From assembly GCA_026770585.1 (NCBI GenBank), contig MU646303.1, forward strand, positions 2,044,249 to 2,068,283: a DNA stretch of 24,035 nucleotides. The letters run 5' to 3'. This document shows positions 1 through 10,900 of the stretch, in pieces. The position numbers and the translations under genes are program-made. The notes beneath the pieces were generated by a model. The model saw only the letters and a program-made list of their open reading frames with translations. It had not been told where the DNA came from and made no database searches. Positions within the stretch are counted from its first letter, which is position 1; each line of letters starts with the position of its first letter. Source of the stretch: Baffinella frigidus. Its lineage: Eukaryota > Cryptophyceae > Cryptomonadales > Baffinellaceae.

Positions 1-123
1 AACGTCACACACGAAAAGCAGTCAGTGTGCGGACGTTAAATTAACGTCACACACGAAAAGCAGTCAGTGTGCGGACGTTAAATAAATAACGTCCGCATCG
101 GATGATCCAGTGTGTGACCTTGT
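1..123. repeat. AACGTC tandem and inverted repeat units
   Basis: Two identical units of about 42 bp lie head to tail at 1-42 and 43-84. Each begins AACGTCACACAC and ends GTGTGCGGACGTT, so each unit is itself bounded by an AACGTC/GACGTT inverted repeat. A third, diverged unit lies on the opposite strand at about 88-119, with GTCACACAC and GCGGACGTTA ends when read on the minus strand. The structure looks like tandem insertion of a short palindromic element. The left copy is cut by the window edge. No coding capacity is seen. Confidence 0.7.
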
Positions 124-149
124 ATTGTGTGACCTTAACTTCGAGTAAC

Positions 150-1490
150 CCCTGTACCCTAAACCCAGAAACCTCAGCCCTCAACCCTAAATCCTTGACA
201 CAATAAACCATAAATCCTGAAACCATAAATCATAAACCTAACCACAAAACCAAAAACACTGATTCAAAAAACCTAAACCCTGACCCTAAGCACTCAACGC
301 TCAAGCCTCAACTTTGAATCCTGCACCCTAAGCTCTAAACCCTAAACCCTAAAAACTAAACCCTAAACCCTAAACTACATCCAAAGCCCTCAAACATAAA
401 CCATAAACCACAAACCATAAACTATAACCCCTCAAACCTAAAACTCTGAACCCCAAACCCTAAATCCACAACCCTCAACCCTCAACCCTCAACACCCCAC
501 CCCTACACCCTGAACCATAAACCCGAAACACTAAAAACAAGCCTGAATCTCAAACCCTAACTGTCAACTCTGGACTCTCAACCCCAAACCTTAAATCTTA
601 AACTCCAAACCATGAATCCTAAACCCTAAAGCCTGAATCCTAAGCTTTACACCCTAAACCTGAAACCCTGAACCCTTCACCCTAAACCTTAAACACTGAA
701 CTCTAAACACTGAACACAAAACCTCAAACCCAAACCCTAAACCTTAAACCCTAGTCCCTAAAAACTCACCCCCGAATCCAAATCCCTGAACCATAGACCA
801 TCAACCATGAATTCTCAGAACCCCAAACCCTAAATCCCTGAACCATAAACCCTCAACCCTCAACCCTCAACCCTACAACCCTCAACCCTAAATCCGACAA
901 CCTAAATCCTCAACCCTCAACCCTACACCCTGAGCCATAAATTCCACAAAATAAACAATAAACCTCAACGCTAAACCAAAACCCTTCACCTCAAAACTCT
1001 GCATTTTGGACTCTCAACCGCAAACCGTCAATCTTACTCCGTAAATCCTGAATCCTAACCACTTACCCTTGAAGCCTAAAATCCACACCCTAAACCCAAA
1101 TCTCTGAACCCTACACTCTAAACCGTCTTACCCTGAACCCTGAACCGTCAACACTGAACTCTGAACACTAATCACAAAACACTGAACCCAAAACTCTGAA
1201 CTCTGAACCCTAAACCCTTAACCCTCAACCCCAAACCCTAAACCCTAAACCCTAACTCCTCCAACCCCTCAACCATAAACCATGAATCATAAACCCTACA
1301 CCCCAAAACCTGAATCCCTGAACTCTGAACCCTCAATCCTCAACTCTCAACCTTAACCCTTCACCCATAAACTCTGTCCCAAACTCTTAACACGATCCCA
1401 AATCTTCAACACTAAACCCCAAACCCTAAACCCTAAACCCTAAACCCTCCCTTGAACCCTCAACCCTCAACCCCAAACCCTCTGGGGATA
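150..1490. repeat. Degenerate telomere-like CCCTAAA tract
   Basis: About 1.3 kb of C-rich heptamer-like repeats built around CCCTAAA, with frequent variants such as CCCTCAA, CCCTGAA, CCATAAA and CCCCAAA. The C-rich strand is on plus throughout. Perfect runs never exceed a few units, so this is an old interstitial or subtelomeric tract and not an active chromosome end. It holds no credible gene. Confidence 0.85.
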
Positions 1491-1551
1491 TTACCCCATG
1501 TAGAATCCTGGAGTGATTTTACACAGGTCACGTCCACTCGGTCACGTCCAC

Positions 1552-1656
1552 TATCCCTTAAGTGCCCAGGCCCCCAAATTTGCAGGCCAAGAGGTCCTAG
1601 GCAGGTCCTAGGGCCCTACCGTAGGGCGTATGAGCCTACTGGTCACTTACGGGATA
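1552..1656. mobile_element. TA-flanked MITE, family 1, copy A
   Basis: A 101-bp element (1554-1654) begins TCCCTTAAGTGCCC and ends GGTCACTTACGGGA, which are imperfect terminal inverted repeats. It is flanked by TA on both sides (1552-1553 and 1655-1656), as expected for a Tc1/mariner or Stowaway-type target duplication. Its right half carries CCTAGGCAGGTCCTAGG and a CCCTACCGTAGGG palindrome that recur in the copies at 6041-6130 and 7426-7539. There is no transposase, so it is non-autonomous. Confidence 0.75.
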
Positions 1657-1720
1657 AGGAGATATACGACTCGGCACGTGCCATCCGACCCTTCTCTCAG
1701 TGAAGCCTAACTCGCACACG

Positions 1721-1776
1721 ATGTCTCCGTGTGTCTCTAGCGCCCGAGCGGCAGCGCTAGAGACACACGGAGACAT
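1721..1776. repeat. Perfect 23-bp inverted repeat (hairpin)
   Basis: The arms 1721-1743 (starts ATGTCTCCGTGTG) and 1754-1776 are exact reverse complements with a 10-base spacer, CCGAGCGGCA. Perfect identity over 23 bp in DNA that is otherwise decayed suggests a recent foldback insertion or a selected hairpin. It lies downstream of the cyclin gene, about 480 bp beyond its stop codon. Confidence 0.9.
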
Positions 1777-2260
1777 ATTTTGACAAAGCCATGCACTCAA
1801 CACCCTGCATCCTGAAACCTCAAATCTGCAACCAAGACCTTACACCAAGACCCCCCAAAAATCTACCCTACCCCCAACCCCCCCTGAAGGGTCTGGCCTG
1901 GGGCCTGGTCTCGGAGCCCCTCTCCTAAAAATGTCAACCCTAAATCAGCAACAAGACAAAGCGGGCCCAGCGCTAAGGCACGGGCACAACATCCGTCTGT
2001 AGCGAATTATACTTTAGGTCGCGGCTTGCAAGGGCGCGTGCCGGGATTCGGCTCGTCGCGGTTGTCTTTGAGAATTTATTAAAACCCGCTTCCCCCCTTG
2101 CAGTCAGAGCAGAGCCCCGCCCACCCGCCGCCACCAAAGAATACCGCGCGAAATGCTCCACGCAACCCCCGCCACACTCTTCGCCACCACTTCTCTCTAC
2201 GTACAAGGCCACAACGCTGCCTGCAGCGGCGTTGTGTGCGCGCTCTGAGGGCGCGACGGC
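1777..2260. other. 3' flank of the cyclin gene
   Basis: The left part (to about 1970) has scattered CCCTAAA-like words and C-rich runs. The right part is presumably the 3' untranslated region of the minus-strand cyclin. Open frames here (for example minus 1973-2212) show no recognisable domain and are discounted. No clear polyadenylation signal could be assigned. Confidence 0.4.
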
Positions 2261-3659
2261 TCACGTTGCCAGCATGGCTCCCGAGAGGACTTGCTCGCTG
2301 ACGTCCTCGCGCGCGGCCATGTTCTGCGCCGCCATGGCGTGCAAGGCCACGTAGCTGCCCAGGAGCACGAGACACTCCTGGACGTGTGCGGGGGAGATGG
2401 CGCGCGTGTCTGGGACGAAGTCCAACACGGCGGCGTCCAGGCCGAGCTCGTCGCACGCCATTCGCAGCGCGGTGATGGCCAAGACGCCCGCGCCGAACGC
2501 CGACACCTTCCGCGAGCAGTATCCCACCTCGATGTACTTGTCCGTGGCCCCGCGCAGCACCGTGGCAACCTGGTTAGGATTTAGGGTTTAGGGTATGGGG
2601 TTAAGGGTTTAGGGTTTAGGGTTTAGGGTTTAGGGTTTAGGGTTTTGGGGTTTTGGGGTTTTGGGGTTTGGGATTTGTGGTTTAGGGTTTACGGTTCAGG
2701 GTGTAGGGTTCAGGGTTTAGTGTTTAGAGTTCAGGGTTCAGGGTTCAGGGTTCAGGGTGTAGGGTTGAGGGTTTGCGGTTCAGGGTTAAGGGTTGTACCT
2801 CCTTGGGAGCGAACGAGAGGAGGAGCGCCAGCACGTCTGTCGCCGTCAGCACGTCCACGTCCCACTTGAGCTGTTGCAGGATGAAGTTCTCGGCCTCGCG
2901 CAGGTGCGCCGTGGTGCAGGGCTGCGGGTTCAGCTCGGCGAGGTCCAGGAGCCGCGGGCTCGACCACTCGCGGAACTTGCAGGCGATGAGGAACACCGCC
3001 ACCGGGATCTCCACCCTGCAAGTGTCCTCGACCTCCAGGGCGATTTCCTCCCCTGCCTTTCCATGCGCGACTGCAGAGTCTATGGCCGATAAGCGACCCT
3101 CGAGGAACTTGTCGAGTATCCCGACGGCAAGAGTCAAGGTGTTGGACGACACGTCGTAGCTGCGGCAAAGGTTCAGGATACGGTCCGTCGACGCGTCGCG
3201 CGCCTCCTCCAACCACCCTCGCAGTGGCACCCCTGCCATCGCGTCAAGCGCTGCTCGTGAGCGAGCAGGCCCCGGCAATGTAGTAGTAGTTGAGGGAGAC
3301 CACTTGTCGGAGAGCATCAGCGACAACGCACGTCCCGCCTTGGATCCCCTTTCTTCCTCTGCCACGATCCGCCTCCTCTTGTTCATCATCTGTAAGATCT
3401 TTTTAGGAGATGAACGTCTTCCCAGACATGATTGGGCGCGCGGTTTGGCGGGGGTGCACGGCGGGTCGCCGATGTTGGATGACGCATGCCCCCAGCTCTC
3501 CTCGGCCACGTAGTGCTCCTGCTCGATCCGGCGGCCACCACGCTTGCCATTCTCGCCGTCCCAGTCGTGCTCTTGGTTCCTGGTGGCTCTTGCGCCATGG
3601 ACCGGCTCAGCGGCCGGATTAGCGCCCCCGAACACCCCATCTTCCTGCGCCACGCACAT
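2261..3659 (-). CDS. Cyclin-box protein, two exons
   Basis: The exons are 3659-2799 and 2569-2261, with phase 0 at the junction. The intron (2570-2798) has donor GAG|GTACAA and acceptor CCAG|GTTGCC. The first ATG after an in-frame TAA (3695-3693) is at 3659 and gives 389 aa. The pair of ATGs at 3389/3386 would give about 299 aa and may be the real start, because the bases just before it (CTTACAG) could also be a splice acceptor. A cyclin N-terminal box is visible in exon 1: WLEEARDASTDRILNLC, then LAVGILDKFLEG, then VAVFLIACKFREW and LREAENFILQQLKWDV. This is the five-helix pattern that binds a cyclin-dependent kinase. Exon 2 looks like the C-terminal box (AGVLAITALRMACDELG) and ends in TGA. 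The residues before about 91 show no known domain. The cyclin subclass cannot be told from sequence alone; no destruction box was noticed. Confidence 0.8.
2570..2798. repeat. Cyclin intron made of telomere-like repeats
   Basis: Almost the whole 229-bp intron is GGGTTTAGGG-type repeat on plus, that is CCCTAAA in the sense direction of the cyclin. It includes six or so near-perfect TTTAGGG units at about 2608-2645, then degenerate GGGTTCAGGG units. Only the splice-site edges differ. Confidence 0.85.
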
Positions 3660-4983
3660 GGCGAAATCTTGCGCTCTCAGTTCCCTCGCTTCTTAGCTTC
3701 AGGACTCTGGCGACGGGCAGCAATCTGATCACGTCCGGTTTGTCCCCGAAGTTTTCGGGGTACGTTCTGTGCCGGCCAGTCTTCATCTCGGATGAAAACA
3801 CGGTGTGGATATCGTGTGGTAAAGATGGGTCGGAGAAGGAAGTCGCGTCCTTTTTGAAACCCTTTGAAATGTAAAATTTAAAAATTCCTTTTGACGGCTC
3901 GCGGTCAAACGAATTGTCGCCTTCTTACGATCTTGTTAAAAACACTTTTAGTTTTCTTGTTCGTGGATGAGATCTCCAGGCATCTCCTAGATCTCGTACC
4001 AAGGGGATCGAGGGTTATGAATCTCAAGGACCTAAAGGACCCCCCTCGACGACGAGCTGTGACCCAAATCCAGATGAGTCCTTCTATTATTTGGCACTTT
4101 GTAGTACAAATTGGTCGAGTAGATGGACGCACGTCCGTATTCCGGACGGCAAGGCTCATTCTTGAATTTAGTACCAGGAATTGAATTTGGGACGACTTAA
4201 CTTTTCCAGCCCATACCAAAAAAAAGAATTTACTACACGTGGACGACCCGAAAAGAGGTCGTCAGTTTTCAAGTTTTTCACCGTGTTTACCACACAGCCC
4301 AGCGTCGCGTGGCCTATCTGACTCCACTGCTGGCCGTTCACCGCACGTACGCTACCCCCCAGCGACAGCAGAGTACTGAGAAATACGCGAGGTGCAGCCT
4401 CTCCTGGCGGATCGCTCGCTGGTGTCGTGCATCCATCGCCCTTACTCCAAGGACAGAAGAGGGGGAAGGCCTGCCGTGGCCAGGACTGTGAGGACTAGTG
4501 GACGAAGTCGTACGAAGGGCCCGCCCTAGGACTCCATCCTCACACGGACCTTACATTACAGGGGCACCTCGCTCATGAGAAAGCGCCCCGCCCAAAGATC
4601 CTACAGTAGGCCTATTAACACAGTAATCAGTATGCCTAGGGGCCTATGGTGGTCCTTAGGGGGGGGGGCAGTTTCTGATGAGCGAGGCACCCCGCACATG
4701 TAGACCAGTGTAGGACCATCCTACACTGCAGGCGCGGTGTGTTTTCGAAGGAGTACTGTATTGCGCGGCGCCGGAGCCAACTTTACTAGAGACCTCCCAA
4801 CGTGACGGCTCACACGGAGGCAGCGGCCCAACCGCCTTACCATCCGATGCCTGCTTGCTTCCAAGCAATCGTTGCAAGGCCCGACTCCCAACAGGCGCAT
4901 CCGACCCCGCGCTGGGATTCGCCCCCCAGCGCCCGCCCCCCCCATCACCCCCCCCGCCTCGGCGCTGTCGAGCGGCGGCGCTC
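3660..4983. other. Spacer between cyclin and the Snf2 gene
   Basis: This should hold the cyclin promoter and the 3' end of the Snf2 gene, both on minus. The stretch 3840-4250 is more AT-rich than the flanks. Open frames such as minus 3905-4219 and plus 3891-4184 overlap each other and show no domain. A short GTGTGGTAAA word at about 3815 recurs inverted at about 4287. I see no gene here apart from the foldback element at 4561-4693. Confidence 0.5.
4561..4693. mobile_element. Foldback/MITE-like element with 22-bp TIRs
   Basis: The end 4561-4582 (GGGGCACCTCGCTCATGAG...) matches the reverse complement of 4672-4693 at 19 of 22 positions. The interior is about 90 bp, with a CCTAGGGGCC word and a G run. 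No target-site duplication is obvious, so the class is open. It lies about 290 bp downstream of the Snf2 stop codon. Confidence 0.65.
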
Positions 4984-7900
4984 TCACCGCTTGCCCCGAG
5001 CCTTGGCCTTCTGGCCGTAGTCATCGTCGCCTTCGCCGTCGGAGCCAGAGCTCCCGGACGCGGCTTTTTCCTGTTTGCTCGCCTTCCCGCGCTTCGGCGC
5101 TGGCGCCTCCTCCTCCTGTGAATCCAACGCGCCGTGTGAGGACCAGGTCCAGGGCTCACCCCGGATACAGTCGACCTAATCGCCCGATTTGTCAGGCCCG
5201 GGGCCAGTACGAGCCCGCCTCGGGCGAATAGGTCGACTGTAGTTGGGGTAAGCTTCTCATCATCGGAACTGAAGACACCGCGCAGCAGCGGTGAGGGAGG
5301 TGGGGAGTGTGGCGGGAGCGTGGACGAGGCGCGTGGACGGGACCACGGTTCGTCGACGAAGGTGGCACGCGGGCGCGAGGGGCGCGCGCCGCAGCTGGTC
5401 TGCCCACTTATCGCGTGCCAAGTGGACCACACTAAGTGCACCACTCTCAGAGAGGAGAGCGGCATCGTCAGATACCTCATCCCACTCCTCATCAGCATCG
5501 CTAACGGTAGATATGCTATTTTAGGCATACAACCAAGGCTTAAAACAGCATAAAATTTCAAGTGATTCAGTTGTGCCCGAGATTAGATTGGGATGTACCT
5601 CATCGCGCTCCTCCTCAGCATCGCGCCTTCGCTTCTTCTTCTTCTTGGGTTTCGCCGCAACCGCCTCCTCCTCCCCCTCTTCGTCCTCCGCAGCAAGGCC
5701 TGCAAAGAGAGAGAAACCGAACCCTGTTACCACTCAAGGAAAGGGTTGAGGAGGGCCTCTTGACGGTTTTATGGGCCCGTCACCCGCTGTCCCACCAATC
5801 CAGACTACGTGTATCAGGACCTACAATACGGGAATGAGACCACTCATTCCGAGACTGAGATGACTCAGTTGAAGACTGAGACCACTCATCAGACACCAGT
5901 CAGCACTACCCCCCCCAGCTTCTCCAATCTGCCCCCACACATGACACCCCCGGGTGCGATTGGCGCGTCTTTGCGGGCGCAAGTACCTGTGATGCAATCA
6001 GTGCGTGGGGCGTCCAGGGTCGCGTGTGGGAATGTGGGTATCCCTTAAGTGCCCATTGAACCCAGCGAGGTCCTAGGCAGGTCACAGCGCCCTACGGTAG
6101 GGCGTATGCGCCAACTGGCCACTTGAGGGATATGATAAGTGGCACCTGCGGCCGGTGAGGCCGAGGACACGTGTGGCTGCGCCGCGTATGGGATAGGGGT
6201 TAGGGGTTGGGGGTTGGGGGTTAGGGGTTAGGGGTTAGGGGTGAGGGGTTAGGAGTTAGGGGTTAGGGGTTAGGGGTTAGTGGTTGGGGGGTTATGGGTT
6301 ATGGGTTATGGGGTAGGAGTGGCACCTGCGGCAGCGTTTTCACGATTCTTCGCAAGACGCTCTTTCTTCTTTCGGACGTACTCCGGGATGTCGATGTCCT
6401 GCCACCCGGACACAAGCGCGTCTGTCAAGGGTCTATCTAGCACCTGTTTCGAGAGTAATAAAGAAAAAGAAGGGGTTCCTCAAGTCAGGATATGGGGTGC
6501 ATGAAGAGCAGTGGATCTCATGCGGCACAACCACTTTTGCGTCTCGCTGCTGTGCCCCCGCCTACTGACAGGGGTACGGTTGTGCGGTTGCAGAAAGAGT
6601 AGTGGACCTCAGGCGCCCCACACTGCGTCTCGAAAGAGCCACTCGTGCCGGCACGGCACACGGGACCTACATCATGAACCTCCAAGCGCCACGCGCACAG
6701 CACACCCGACTGCATGCAGCGCCTCGGCTACTTCCTTGTCAGTCAACTTGGAGCTGACTACGAACAGGTTATGGAAAGACTTCCCCAGATTCCTAGCAAG
6801 GAGAGGATGGGCATGCGGGGCACTGACAGGCAGGCGCGGTGTGAGGCAGGCACGGGGGCGGGCAAGGCACCTCCTCGAGGCACTTGGTGAACTCTGCGTC
6901 GGTGAGGCCGTGGTGCGAGACCGAGTGATGCCGGTTCACCGACCGACGCCGCCCTAACCGCGACGCCTCTAGGTCCTCCTCCGTCTCCTGCACGTTTTTG
7001 CGTTTGGGCGTTAGGGTTTAGGGTTTGGTGGGTTTGGGGTTTAGGGGTCAGAGTTCAGGGATTAGGGTTTCGGGATTAGGGATTAGGCTTTTTGGTTTGT
7101 TGTAGGGTGTAGGGTGTAGGGTGTAGGGTGTAGGTTGTAGGGTGTAGGGTGTAGGGTGTAGGGTGTAGGGTCCAGGGTGTAGGGTGTAGGTTTTGGGGTT
7201 TCGGGCATCAACCTCAACAGGCTCATGCATCGCCATGACGCGGTGCACAGTCTCGACAGTCCCATCATCCATATTCACCACGATCTCCAGGGGCTTCGCT
7301 GCGGGCCCCTTGCACGTCCCGGAGCTGTAAAAGATAAAGCCATGCGAGTTAGCATTATTCATGTTTTAACCCAGTTAAAGCCAAATGAAAGCACATCGAC
7401 AGCAATTGCGCCAGATGAGGTTGTATCTCTCAAGTGACCAGTAGGCGCATACACCCTACGGTAGGGCCCTAGGACCTGCCTAGGGCAAGTTAGCGTGAAT
7501 ATCCGCCCTATAATATTCTCCCTATAGGCACTTGAGGGATACACGCACCGGTCGTCGATGAGCACGATGCGGTCGCCCGCGTGGAAGGAGTCTCCGAGGA
7601 GGTGTTCGGGCACTTCCAAGTCCGAGAGGAGCCGCGACCGCGGGCCCAGCCCTGCCTCCTGTGGGAACCAGCAGTCAAGGCACGCCGCCGCGCTTGTTGC
7701 AGCTCAACACATGTTTTTCACTTTGGAACAAACGGTAGGCGATCGCGGGGCCAGCCCTGCCGCCTGTCAGTACAGAACAGGCACAGTGGTTAGGGTTTTG
7801 GGGTTGAGAACCGACAGTCACGGCACGCCACCGCGGTTGTTACGCGACGTATGCTTTCTACTTGACAACAAAAGGTATGCTTTCCGCTTTACAAAAAGGC

Positions 7901-10900
7901 ATGCTGCGCACGCGAGGCGCGCTCGCCGCAGCACAGAGGTGTTTCGCACGGCGGCGTTGCGCGCAAGAGATGGCGAGGAGAAGCGCCCGCCGCAGCTTAG
8001 CCCCTGCACCCTAGACCCTAGACCCTGGGTGTGTTGCAAGAGGGCGTTGCGTTCACGAGATGGCGAGGAGAGGGCTCAGACCTTTTCTGCCGCGACGCGA
8101 TCGACATCCATCTGCTGCCAGACCTCGAATTCCTGCAAAAGGCTCCTCCGGTTTCAGGTCCCGCGCGTCGTGCACATTCACTAGCGCGCTCCCAATGGTC
8201 TTGCCCTAGGGTTTCGGGGGGCAGCACGCCCGCGCCGGGCGCTGTGGCGAGAACGCGGCGGTGTGGCCACCAACCCAATGAGAAAACCCAGGAAAGGTTG
8301 ACACGGTTGAACTGGGGCGTCAGTGGTGTAGAAGTGGCGTCTGACCCCGTTCCCTGGCCAGGAGGCACCTGCTACGCTCAGGGGCGGGGAGGGGAGGGGC
8401 GGGGCGGGGCACACGAAGGGGAAGGGGCGGGAAGAACCTCGTCGGAGCGCATGATGAGCTCGTTCATATCCTCGTCCGTGGCCGCTTCCGCGTCGATTTT
8501 CGAGATGTCTGCGGGGTTAGGGATTAGGGACTAGGGATTAAGAATTAGGGTTTGGATTTTAGACCCGCGTCTGATTTGCATATCCTCGTCCGTGGCCACC
8601 GCGTCGATCTTTGATGTGTCTGAGGTGCGGTGTGGGGTTACTCCCTACACGAGGCGTGGGTTTACACGCCAACACCTGAACAGTAAGCCCTTGACTCTAA
8701 ACCCTCAAAGCAATCCCACGTCTCGTGCGCGGGTTCGAGGAGCGTGGTGCTGGTAAGGTTGGACGCCCTAATTCCGGCGTCACAACCTAACCCCGGCATT
8801 TCGTTTCACCCTACCGTCCACTGAGAAGTGACCGACGCCAAACATCCCCAGATTTCCTGGCAAGATTCCACGTGAATCCGAAAGGAGTTTCAATGTGTAC
8901 TGAATATTTTGTAATTAGGTCGACGCCGAAATGAGGGTGTGACTCAATTAGGTCGACGCCGAAATGAGGGTGTGACTTCTCGGGTGCACTGAACGCATGA
9001 GGCCATTTCCTGTGTAGCCGGCACTGGGGGAGTGGAGCACGGGCTGGGCTCTGATCGGATGCCTCCAGGCGGGCAGGTCTCCCAACTCGGGGAGAGAGAC
9101 GGTGACGCACTTGGAGGGTTGAAGGCTTGGGGTTGAGGGAGTAAACCCCAATATGGGCTTGGGTTTAGGGAGTAAATGGTTTGGGGTTTCGGGAGAGGAC
9201 CTTCGAGGAGGTCATCCTTGTCCATCTTCTCCTTGAGCATCTCCTGCGCGTCCCGCGACGATGCTCCCACCTGCACTCCGCCACACCCAGAGGTTTAGTG
9301 CTGGAAACGTATTTAAAAGTCCATGGTTTACCCCCGTATCGGTCACCCATTTCCTGCGCGTCTCGCGACGAGGCCCCCACCTGCTGGGGTGACACACCCC
9401 AGAACGTGTCAGATAGTTCCCCCCCGTAAACTCACGTCGATAGCTTACCCCCCTACAGGTCACCCCACACACATCTCCTGCGCGTCTTGCGGGGGGGCCT
9501 GGTCGGGATGCATGATTCGGAGGGAGGGGACCTTGAACATGCCGCTCTCGATGACCAAATCGCCCATGCGAAGGCGCGCCGACGCGCGGTTGAGCATCCG
9601 CTCTTCGACGGTGTTGGGCGTCATCAGCCGGATCACGAGTGTTTGTTTTGTTTGCCCGATTCGGTTGATGCGCGCCTTGGCCTGGTTGAGGGTGTGGGGT
9701 TTAGGTTTAGGGGTTTAGGTTTAAGGGTTTAGGGGTTAGGGTTTAGGGTTTAGGGTTTAGGGTTTAGGGTTAAGGGTGAAGGGGTCAGGGTTTAGGGTTT
9801 CGGGTTTCGGGTTCAGGGTTTAGGGTTTAGGGTTAAGGGTTAAGGGTTAAGGTGTTAGGGTATAGGGTTTAGGGTTTAGGATTTAGGGTTTGGGGTTCAG
9901 GGTTTAGGGTTCATGGTTTAAAGAACCTGTCACGGGAACCACAAAGGTGCCGTTGAGCCACGCGGCAATGTTTTCTACAATGTCTTCTACAGGCATGTCC
10001 GTAGCGGCATGCAGCCCTGACTGGAGAGTGTGAGATGCCCCCGCCATTGGGAACCTTTTCGCCAAGAGTTGACCCGACCGCAAGACACAGCCCTCTTGCT
10101 CGGGTACACGGAGGCCAAAACCCTGCACCCTGAACCCTGAATATTCAACCCTAAAACTGAACCCTACACCCTACACCCTACACCCTACACCTGAACGCGT
10201 AACCAAGGAGCACGGGCGCGAGAGGGAGAGGGGCTCCTCCATCACCTCCGCGGGAGGCTCCCTCCACCCTAAACCCCTGAACCCCAAACCCTCAACAAAC
10301 TACACTACACCCCAAACCCTGTATCCTAAACCCTGAACCCTGAAACACACCTGCTCGTCCATCATGGGGTTCCAATCGGAGTCGAAGATGATGACCGTGT
10401 CTGCCGTCTGAAGGTTCACGCCCTGCGAGCGAGAGAGAGAGTGCTCCGATTCAGATCCACTGACCAAGTGTGCGTGCTCTGATTTAGATCCACAGAACGA
10501 CCGAGAATGCTCCGATTCAGATCGGAGCCTGACCGAGAGCCCTCCGATTCAGATCCACTGGCCAAGTGAGAGTGCTCCGATTTAGACCCTCAGACCGCGA
10601 AATAATCGGCGATGTTGGAAAGGCAGAGGCTGCGCTGCCTCTGCAGGAAATGCAACGGCTCCTTGCGAGGAACTGTGTGCCTCGGTGCTAGGGGGCGGAC
10701 ATGGAGAGTGCGGCACAGAGAGAGAGAGCGAGAGCGAGAGACAGCGAGAGAGTGTGCGGGGCATGAAGGAGAGCAGGCGCGGAGCGGGGCTTGACCTGCC
10801 CCCCAGCGCGGGTAGAGAGGATGAAGATGAAGACGTCAGAGTTTGGTCGGTTGAACTCCTCTATCAGATCCGCGCGCTCATCGCTGCTCGTCGCTCCGAT

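Noticed and set aside
2645-2869. Frame with [12 protein letters not shown] repeats
   Set aside because: Translation of GGGTTCAGG repeats in the cyclin intron, not a protein.
3905-4219. 104-aa minus frame in the cyclin-Snf2 spacer
   Set aside because: No recognisable motif, and it overlaps an equally open plus frame; not supportable as a gene.
4656-5561. 301-aa minus-strand frame
   Set aside because: It overlaps the last Snf2 exon in another frame, has Arg/Ala-rich GC-shadow composition and shows no domain.
1452-7619. Two frames sharing [19 protein letters not shown]
   Set aside because: The shared peptide is the translated core of MITE family 1 (copies A and C), not a conserved domain.
7558-8534. 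Plus-strand frames of 208 and 167 aa
   Set aside because: Antisense of Snf2 exons 18 to 20 and of duplicated intron blocks; no domain.
10431-10600. Possible CRISPR-like array
   Set aside because: Tandem units without unique spacers, in an intron of a eukaryotic gene.
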